A DNA stretch of 13,854 nt from Larix sibirica. Taxonomy: Eukaryota; Streptophyta; Pinopsida; Pinales; Pinaceae. The notes beneath the pieces were generated by a model. The model searched no databases. It worked only from the letters and a program-made list of their open reading frames with translations, and was not told where the DNA came from. The stretch is from contig NWUY0300003225.1 of NCBI GenBank assembly GCA_004151065.3, forward strand, positions 35,338-49,191, read 5' to 3'. Both the position numbers and the translations under genes were made by a program. Position 1 is the stretch's first letter; each line of letters begins with the position of its first letter. Below are positions 8,281 through 13,854 of this stretch, piece by piece.

Positions 8281-8780
8281 TTGGATAAGAAGAGGAATAA
8301 AAAGGACAGTCCTTTCACTCTAGTTCACCACAGACCAGTTGCCTTCTTTGACGGGGTTGCGCAAGATGGGTTATGCGCTGTGGGAGGAGTTATTTGTCTA
8401 AGCAAGGACCACTACTACACTCTCAAATTGTATGGTGGACAGGGTACACATACTAAGGCCGAGATGTTAGCACTATGGTGTGTACTTAATGTTGCAAACT
8501 CCTTTGGTCTTCGTGATTTGACAGTATTCGGGGACTCTCGAGTTACAATAAAATGGGCTCTTGAGGAATATAATATAAATGTCACCTCTCTTTACCAATT
8601 GTGTTGCAGAACAAGGGAAAAAAATATTTTTCAGTGAGATTAATTTTGAACATATCTATCGGCAATATAATACATTTGCAGATAAACTGTCAAAAGAGGC
8701 TTTTGAAGGAGATGAAGGGGTTGTCTATTGGTAAGAGATTCTGGAGTCACAGGTTGCTCAGAATGGGGCGGTCAGAATCT
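8281..8780 (+). pseudogene. LINE RNase H domain (RVT_3-like), second and more complete copy
   Basis: The catalytic residues of plant LINE RNase H can be placed: Asp in FFDGVAQ, Glu in HTKAEMLAL, Asp in VFGDSRV, and, after a frame change, the His in HIYRQYN and the last Asp in TFADKLSK. The first 118 codons are open (8281-8637). In the A run near 8618-8625 this copy is two bases shorter than copy one, so the C-terminal part is read in another frame and the original frame stops at 8635-8637. After LSKEAFEGDEGVVYW a TAG ends the second frame near 8730. It is separated from the upstream zf-RVT by a TAG at 8269-8271 and a short Lys-rich linker. Degrading the RNA of the hybrid is the family role; this copy is broken. 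Confidence 0.8.
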
Positions 8781-8984
8781 TCAACATATAATCACTTTTG
8801 GTCCTGGAAGCTTTGATGAATGTGGTTAACTGTTTTGTAACGATTGCTGGAATTATGTCTTTTTTGTCATTTTGGATATCAGTCCTGTATTATGAACATA
8901 AGTCTGGATAAGACTTAATATTTTGTAGTATTTGATTCGGACTATGAATACCAATAGTATGGTTTTTTTCGCTGAAAAAAAAAA

Positions 8985-9322
8985 CAAAGGAGTGGAGGTG
9001 CCAAGAGCGTGCAGCCTAAGAATATAAAAATAACAGCCTTCAATCTCATCTCTTTTATATTATGTAATAAACAAATTTTAAAAAAATTGTAATCCATTGG
9101 CATATTATTAACAAGATTTAATAAACCACAATGGGTCCGAAAAACTCCTCGATCCTCTACAAATTAATCTTGGGGAGCTGCTCTGCATAAGATCATGCCA
9201 TGTAGCAAACCTCCGAACAAAGAAACTTTAACTTGGTTGACAAGAACGTTAATGCACATTTAAATATTTTGTACAAAAGCAATTAAATCATGGCTAGGGG
9301 AATTAAATTCTCACATCCCCCT
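8985..9322. other. Non-coding spacer between the LINE tail and copia remnants
   Basis: No reading frame or RNA gene was recognised. It separates the A tail of the plus-strand LINE from a short plus-strand copia RT fragment. Confidence 0.5.
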
Positions 9323-9388
9323 GGTTATTTCATTATTTCTCGGTCAAAGTATGCCAATGGCATCTTGAGAAGATTTGGAATGTTGAAT
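9323..9388 (+). pseudogene. Short copia reverse-transcriptase fragment on the plus strand
   Basis: The plus strand encodes GYFIISRSKYANGILRRFGM, closely resembling the copia RT segment GIFIxQxKYAxxILxRFGM that lies about a hundred residues downstream of the YVKQP motif. A TAA follows at 9389-9391. The neighbouring copia RT immediately to the right is on the minus strand and ends near YVKQP. The two pieces therefore look like parts of one RT, or of two related RTs, joined in opposite orientation with the intervening catalytic YVDD region missing. The identification rests on about 20 residues, so chance cannot be fully excluded, but the match covers the most conserved words of the segment. Confidence 0.6.
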
Positions 9389-9396
9389 TAAAGATG

Positions 9397-9847
9397 GTTG
9401 TTTTACATATACCTCTTCTTCCATAAATCCATTCTAGGAACATTGGTTTCTCATCCATTTGGTACACTTTCCAGTTATATTGAGCTGCAATTGACAAGAC
9501 AAGTTTTACTATATCAAGTCTTGCTACATGAGCAAATGTTTCATTATATTCAATTCGAGGTTGCTGACTGAATCCTTGTGCTTTACAACATCTCCATTTG
9601 CATTTAACTTTGTCTTGTAAATCCACTTAACACCTATTCATTCTTTGTCTTTAAGTAAATATGTCAATTCCCAAGTATCATTATTTTCAATCATTGCAAT
9701 TTCTTCATTCATAGCATCAACCCATGCTTCTTATTGTATTTCTTCATCAAAACTTACAGGTTGGCATGCAACTAGTGCAAAATGTACATTTTCACTTACA
9801 TCAGCATTCTAATGCTCATAAATTTCATCTAAGCTCCTCATTTTTTG
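9397..9847 (-). pseudogene. Copia reverse transcriptase, N-terminal part only
   Basis: The linker MRSLDEIYEH, then SENVHFALVACQPVSFDEE, is followed by EAWVDAMNEEIAMIENNDTW and IGVKWIYKTKLNANGDVVKHK, which is the start of the RVT_2 domain. A deletion of about 17 bases near 9590 removes the RLVA part and shifts the frame to KGFSQQPRIEYNETFAHVARLD. IAAQYNWKVYQMD then brings in the first catalytic Asp of RT. A second frameshift near 9433 puts EEEVYVKQP in yet another frame. RT sequence ends at about 9396; the YVDD catalytic motif is absent and opposite-strand RT sequence begins directly beyond. Non-functional. Confidence 0.85.
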
Positions 9848-10381
9848 TCATCTAATTCTAGATCTCAACGATGCAATTGTTGGATTAGAGTCACTACTAA
9901 CTTGAGAATTAGTTGACTGTTGATATGTTATGCTTGATGATTCTTCATGCACAATTGTTCTTGGATTCCTTGATTGTGGTGTGCTTACACTTGTTGGTGG
10001 TCTTCTTGGTGTGCTTGTTGCAAATGCAACAACTTGTGGAGTTGGTTTTCCACCATGTGCAATTTTCTCAACTCCATCATCTTCCCCATAAGGAATTGCA
10101 ACACCTTCTGCAATCGAGTGGTCCATACTTCCATCCCAAGCATCCTCTTCTTTAAACTCAACATCTCTATTGATTATGAGTTTCTTGGTGATGGGTTTGT
10201 ACAAATAGTATGCTTTGGACACATCACTGTATCCGTCTAAGATGCACTTTTCACTGTGATCATCCAATTTTCTCCATAGTTCTTCAAGTACATGTGCAAA
10301 TGAAACACACCCAAACACTCTGAAATGTGAAGCATAACACTTCTTACCACTCCAAGCTTCTTGTGGAACACAATTCCTCAC
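9848..10381 (-). pseudogene. Copia integrase C-terminal region and linker to RT
   Basis: This 177-codon frame is the longest recognisable coding stretch in the window. It begins at the PQEAWSGKK motif. Next come HFRVFGCVSFAHV, KLDDHSEKCILDGYS, KAYYLYKPITKKL and NRDVEF, the standard order of the copia integrase C-terminal region. A Ser/Thr/Pro-rich linker follows (TSTPRRPPTSVSTPQSRNP) and ends at IASLRSRIR, then a stop. The apparent Met is probably not a start, because homology continues upstream across a short frame change near 10385. Function in life: part of integrase and the spacer before reverse transcriptase. Confidence 0.85.
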
Positions 10382-10429
10382 TCTTTGTGGAACATCTATT
10401 CATAATATAAACTGCACATTCAACAGCTT

Positions 10430-10829
10430 CTACTCAATATTATTTTCCCAAGTGTCTTTCCTTAAGCATGTTGTGAACCATATTCATTATGGTTCTGTTA
10501 TTTCTCTCAGCCACACCATTCTGGTGTGGTGTATATCGAGTTGTAAAAGGTCTTCTTCCATATTGTTTACAAAATTCCAAAAATTCATTTAAAATGAACT
10601 CACCTCATCTGTCAGACCTTGAAACTTTAATCTAATTTCCACTTTCTTTTTCAACCATAATTTTGAATTTCTTAGAAATCCCAAAAGTTTCAGATTTGTG
10701 CTTCAACAAACACACCCATGTTTTTCTGTTATAATCATCTATAATTGTCAAAAAATATAAGCTTCCACCCATTGATGGTGTTTACATGGATCCACATAAA
10801 TCTAAATGAACAATTTCCAAAGGTGCTTT
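10430..10829 (-). pseudogene. Copia integrase catalytic core
   Basis: The frame carries LEIVHLDLCGS (catalytic Asp codon at 10802-10800), LYFLTIIDDYNRKTWV, and SRSDR with the second catalytic Asp at 10613-10611. It then gives RYTPHQNGVAERNNRT with the catalytic Glu at 10508-10506. Asp and Glu are separated by 34 residues, one fewer than the usual 35. The DDE residues survive, but stops interrupt the frame after GSM, in ESGN, and at the Gly after SDR, and two more lie after ERHLGK. Integrase inserts the cDNA into the host genome; this copy could not be translated whole. Confidence 0.9.
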
Positions 10830-11364
10830 AGCTCTGTAAGCAACTCATCCAGGGAAACTTTCTCTATGATGCTTTGCAATGACACAACTCTCATATGAGC
10901 TTGCAAACTGCTCAATACATGGAAGACCTGTCACCAACTGCTTCTTCTACGAAAGCTTTAATCCCCCAAAATACAAGTGGCCATACCTCAAATGCCATAA
11001 CCATGATTGATCTAAACTCTTAGTTGCATAAGCAACTGCTAATTTAGACAAATTACACATCATTCTAAGTGGATACATTATGTTCTTTGTCCTTTCAACC
11101 CTAGCAATCAACTGTCTATGAGGTGAATTATCATAAAATTGTACAAACTTTATTGTTAAATTTCACTTCATATTTTTTGTCTTCAAGCTAACGTATACTT
11201 AATAAGTTACATTTTAGACCATGCACATAGAAAAAATCTTCATTAGTTATGCATTTACCATATCTATCAAAAATGGAAATGTCACATGTTCCACTTACCA
11301 TGACCTTGGTATCATTACCAAGATTTACCTCTTACTGGATTGATTTGTCTAAATTAGAAAACAA
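10830..11364 (-). pseudogene. Copia protease C-terminus and GAG_pre-integrase (HHCC-like) region
   Basis: After the protease stop, the pieces VNLGNDTKVMVSGTCDI and GLKCNLLSI follow in one frame. A further frame change near 11140-11110 leads to a TKSLDQSWLWHLRYGHL segment, which is the His part of the HHCC zinc module before integrase. The second half is ESCVIAKHHRESFPG near 10890-10855, where copia elements normally have CExCxxGKQHRxSFP. The first of the two Cys is Tyr here, so the zinc site is probably damaged, and a stop follows LKLS and FPG. This part normally helps integrase fold and bind DNA ends. Confidence 0.75.
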
Positions 11365-11592
11365 CTACAAATTTCCAATCATGTGGTTAATGCAACCACT
11401 GTCTACAAAACAAATGTCATTAGACTTTTCTTGTGCAACACTACACATTAGCAAAATAGGTTTATCTTCATTCTGGAACTCTTCTGTCAAGTTTGCAAAC
11501 TTCCTTGCAACATCTGCTTGCATTTTTCTACACTTGCTTGCATAATGACAAAACAATTTACAGTAAAAACAAATGTACCCTAGATTGGTCAT
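11365..11592 (-). pseudogene. Copia Gag zinc knuckle and protease active site
   Basis: At 11571-11530 the frame encodes CFYCKLFCHYASKC. This keeps the CX2CX4HX4C ligands of the nucleocapsid zinc knuckle, although the usual Gly before His is Cys. About 40 residues later comes FVDSGCINHMIGN, with the catalytic DSG of the aspartic protease at 11403-11395, as in copia proteases (LDSGCSNHM). The frame ends with a TAG just after MIGNL; the protease continues beyond the stop (LGNDTKVMVSGTCDI, then YVHGLKCNLLSI) to about 11190. The protease normally matures the polyprotein. Broken here. Confidence 0.85.
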
Positions 11593-11605
11593 ACCTTTTA
11601 CTATT

Positions 11606-11902
11606 CTATTGCCAGCTTCTAGTGCTTCTCCCCCTTAAATTATGAGGGTTTTGCAAAGACTTTCTCTTCTCTAACTTAGCTTCCATCTTATGTTCTCCTT
11701 GATTTGAGAATCTATCATTGCTACCTCTGCCTCTTGCTTTCCTTTCAACTATGGTATTTGATAGAGAAACTTGAGAATTAAAATCATTTTCGAGTGGGTT
11801 TTCTTCATACTGGCTCATCCTAGATTCATGAGTTGCTAATGAGCCTAATAGTTCTTCAATTAACAATTGGCTAAGACATTTTTCCTCTTCAATAGTTGCT
11901 AC
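11606..11902 (-). pseudogene. Copia Gag C-terminal fragment
   Basis: The frame reads VATIEEEKCLSQLLIEELL from 11902, then GSLATHESRM, PLENDF and VSLSN, followed by a basic RGRG-type linker. This matches the usual copia Gag segment (IEESKDLS..T.DEL.GSLQ.HE.R) just upstream of the zinc knuckle. The region N-terminal to it is missing: left of VATIEE in minus-strand sense the sequence is a TAG and then unrelated non-coding DNA. A frameshift near 11590-11610 separates this piece from the zinc knuckle. Confidence 0.8.
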
Positions 11903-13300
11903 CTATAATGTCCCTAGTTTTGACCCTTGACATAAAATATATAAATGATGTAATATCGTTGAGAATTGTAGGGAACATGGTGAGGAGCTCAAGGTAAAGG
12001 ATCTACCATCAACATCTTGAATACATATGTGTATATCAATAAGTAATATGGTTAGAGAACCATGCGTTGGTATAATGTGCATGTGCATGATAATAATAAA
12101 TAAATCCACATCTAACTGTGCGAGGGAACAATAGCAAGGGGCATGATTATCCTAAGGTTAGGAAAGGACGTATTGAATCCATGAAGCCAATAAATTAAAT
12201 CCAAGTGCCCTAAAGAGGACTAAGGAGCCATCAAATGTCAATTTGATGCATGCACCCCAATCATTTAATGCTTCCAAGAGGAAGGTAGTTGAGACAATTA
12301 TCATCTTGGGAAAAGGAAGGGGTGGACCTGAGTTTTCTTGTCACGGAGTTGTGATAGACTTGTGATAGAGTAGTGCCACTCAGGTGTCACTCACCCTGCA
12401 AAACTAGGATGGGAGTTTCTTATTGGGTAAGCGATTAGTTGCATTGATTTCATCCTTAAATTACCTATCAATTGGGGTGGTGCATTAAGTATGTCGGTAA
12501 ACATGTCAGTAAGTATGTCATTCAGTTAATCAGTTACATGGGAAAGTAACTTAATCCCTTGTGGCAGTATCTATCTCACCTTGTCTTGAGTGCAAGTCAT
12601 ATTGTTATCCATCCATCGCCCAATCTATCCATTCTCATCTATGGAGAAATATTTGACCCTTGTCTGAGAAGAAGTCAAACCTGATTAGTGATAGAGTAGA
12701 AAGTGGATCTAACCTATAGATTGTGGTCATGACTATGAGTTAATGATGAATTGGAGAACATAACTGCTATGTGTTCCTCTATTGATTTAGGCAATAGAGT
12801 TGTATCAAATTACCTAGTTTTTATCTTGATCTTGAGCATCATGAATTGTGTCAAAGACCTACGTGACAGAGTATGTTCCCAGAAAAGCACTAAGTCAGAC
12901 TAGCAGAGTGGTGAAGTGTCATGAATCCTCAGTCGCGTGCCTGAGAAGAACTGTTTCATTATTGTTGATGTCATCCTGAGTATAGCTTCCCATTAGTCTG
13001 ATTCTAACATATAACCTTGCATGACATGGTGGTCTATTGGATCGTGATCAAGTAATTCACTGGAGCCATTAGTTGTGTGCAGCCTATATTTGGAAGCCCT
13101 GGGAAAACAGAGCTTGTAGATAGATGATCCAGGGTTTGGGTGGTCTTTATACAACACATTCGTATAGCACCTAGAGGAAGGTGACGCCTAAGGGACCATT
13201 GAGCAGTGACGGGGTGCCTTCTTGGTTTTGTGTGGGGTTGGTATTCTAGAATCCAAGCTATCCGAGTCTGCGCAAGGCGTCTATGGTTATGGAGGTAAAC
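11903..13300. other. Non-coding stretch, possibly decayed LTR-element sequence
   Basis: No domain was recognised in any frame; the open frames at 11903-12109 and 13034-13306 (minus) look fortuitous. The left edge TATAATGTCCCTAG is similar in shape to plant LTR termini (TGTAAYGTCCC) and sits exactly where the copia Gag fragment breaks off. A short 12-bp repeat lies at 12491-12526. The region could be an inserted LTR or the 3' internal part of another element, but no paired terminus or target-site duplication could be found by eye. Confidence 0.35.
12491..12526. repeat. Three short 12-bp tandem units
   Basis: Units ATGTCGGTAAAC, ATGTCAGTAAGT and ATGTCATTCAGT follow one another without spacing. 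They share ATGTC at the start and a variable end. Confidence 0.6.
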
Positions 13301-13854
13301 TGTCACATCCCGAGAATTTCTGAAAAAATTAAAAAAAAAATTGTGATAGCAATAAATGTCGTTTTAAAAGTAGTCATTCAACTGTCTGTCTTAACTTTCT
13401 TGATAGTGAGTGCATATGAAGAATCTTTATTGTACTTAAGTGTTATTAAGAGTTATCTTAATTGTTTGTTAATTTTTTTCAGCTTTCAACCGCAAGGGGG
13501 AAGTTGTCATTGGCTGACTGGCTTACTTAGCTTCCGAGCTAATGCATCCAATTGNCATGTCTTTTGTGTTCCAAGACATGTAAGAAAAAAGTTTGATATA
13601 TTGTCCTAAAAAAATCTTTAAAGAAAACCTCTGATGTACCCCATGATAGAATAGTCTTGAGTCTCGACAGGTCTATTCTCTCAACTATTTTCACTATTGA
13701 GACTCGATCCCCTTCACGTCGTCATTTGACTCCATTCCCTTCTCCATACATACTAAATATCTAAAGATACTCGCTAGCTAGCACTCAATCCCCCAATATG
13801 ATTGTCTCCCAAAAGAATAGTATCATGTACAAAACGTTGGTGTAAGCGGTATAT
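13301..13854 (+). mobile_element. Possible LTR beginning at TGTCACATCCCGAG, running off the window
   Basis: TGTCACATCCCGAGAATTTC closely resembles the start of plant Ty3/gypsy LTRs (TGTCACACCCC type). The bases just before it (TGGAGGTAAAC) are partly purine-rich, as a polypurine tract would be. No matching second LTR or end was seen in the window, and no coding motif follows; the 108-codon plus frame at 13283-13609 crosses the proposed edge and has no recognised domain. A single ambiguous base is at 13555. Confidence 0.3.

Larger units (their letters stand above)
7895..8984 (+). mobile_element. 3' part of a plant LINE (L1-like with RNase H), 5'-truncated
   Basis: The order is zinc-binding RT tail (zf-RVT), RNase H, a 3' untranslated stretch of roughly 170-250 bases, and a tail of ten A at 8975-8984 after TTTTTTTCGCTG. 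This is the normal 3' end of a plant non-LTR retrotransposon. No endonuclease or catalytic RT core is present, as usual for a 5'-truncated copy, although the left edge here is the ambiguous base 7894. A target-site duplication could not be paired by eye with the sequence after the tail (CAAAGGAGTGGAGG). Confidence 0.75.
9397..11902 (-). mobile_element. Degenerate Ty1/copia retrotransposon, Gag tail to partial RT
   Basis: On the minus strand the order is Gag C-terminus, zinc knuckle, protease, GAG_pre-integrase, integrase, linker, RT. Integrase before RT is diagnostic of the copia superfamily. The element is truncated at both ends: Gag starts abruptly at 11902 and RT ends near 9396. No LTRs flanking it were recognised. 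Frameshifts or stops occur at the Gag/zinc-knuckle boundary, after the protease active site, within integrase, between integrase and RT, and twice in RT. It comes from a different copia family from the plus-strand Gag remnant at 5920-6640, or at least does not overlap it enough to be called the same copy. Confidence 0.9.

Noticed and set aside
9913-10240. Overlapping plus-strand frames at 9913-10155 and 9974-10240
   Set aside because: They are antisense to the well-supported copia integrase C-terminal region and have no independent motif.
11249-11545. 98-codon plus-strand open frame
   Set aside because: Antisense to the copia zinc knuckle and protease, which show diagnostic motifs on the minus strand.
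13034-13306. 90-codon minus-strand open frame
   Set aside because: No recognisable motif, no supporting splice or codon signal, and it overlaps a probable LTR edge.
13655-13705. Inverted pair GAGTCTC and GAGACTC
   Set aside because: Seven-base arms separated by more than 30 bases are expected by chance; there is no extended stem.
1-13854. CRISPR array, bacterial operon or phage system
   Set aside because: The repeats found are direct tandem minisatellites without spacers, and the coding remnants are plant retroelements. Nothing prokaryotic was seen.

Overview
This window looks like intergenic nuclear DNA from a plant, most likely a seed plant with a large, transposon-rich genome. The evidence is decayed plant retrotransposons of three kinds (Ty1/copia, a probable LTR element with a tRNA-iMet-type primer site, and a LINE with a C-terminal RNase H), long AT-rich stretches, and one spliced-looking terminal exon. 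A gymnosperm or other large-genome plant would fit the age and density of the remnants, but nothing here fixes the species. No intact protein-coding gene was found. The longest uninterrupted meaningful reading frame is 177 codons, inside a dead copia integrase.

Layout. Bases 1-2980 are non-coding and AT-rich, with several minisatellites (33-bp, 30-bp and 36-bp units) and small palindromes. Bases 3382-3557 on the minus strand look like the 3' terminal exon of an armadillo-repeat protein gene, with an acceptor-like AG just upstream; no matching upstream exon was recognised. Bases 4407-4434 carry the reverse complement of a primer-binding site next to an LTR end, so 4424 to roughly 5400 may be an LTR of a minus-strand element; it is rich in degenerate TCCGATAC-like motifs. 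Bases 5920-6640 on the plus strand are a copia Gag remnant ending in a damaged zinc knuckle. Bases 6720-7590 are very AT-rich and include an imperfect 56-58 bp tandem duplication.

Bases 7590-8984 hold the 3' half of a LINE twice over: a partial RNase H that stops at an ambiguous base (7894), then a second piece with the zinc-binding RT tail, a more complete RNase H, a 3' UTR and a ten-A tail. Bases 9397-11902 on the minus strand are a Ty1/copia element in the order Gag tail, zinc knuckle, protease, integrase, partial RT, broken by frameshifts and stops. Its RT stops near 9392-9396, and the next legible RT motif lies on the opposite strand, which points to an inversion or strand-switch rearrangement. 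The rest (11903-13854) has no recognisable coding sequence, but has two LTR-terminus-like motifs (about 11903 and 13301).

The parts do not form a working system. They record nested and rearranged retrotransposition, with a possible fragment of a host gene in between. The single ambiguous bases at 6716, 7894 and 13555 matter for interpretation, because the one at 7894 sits exactly at a structural breakpoint.
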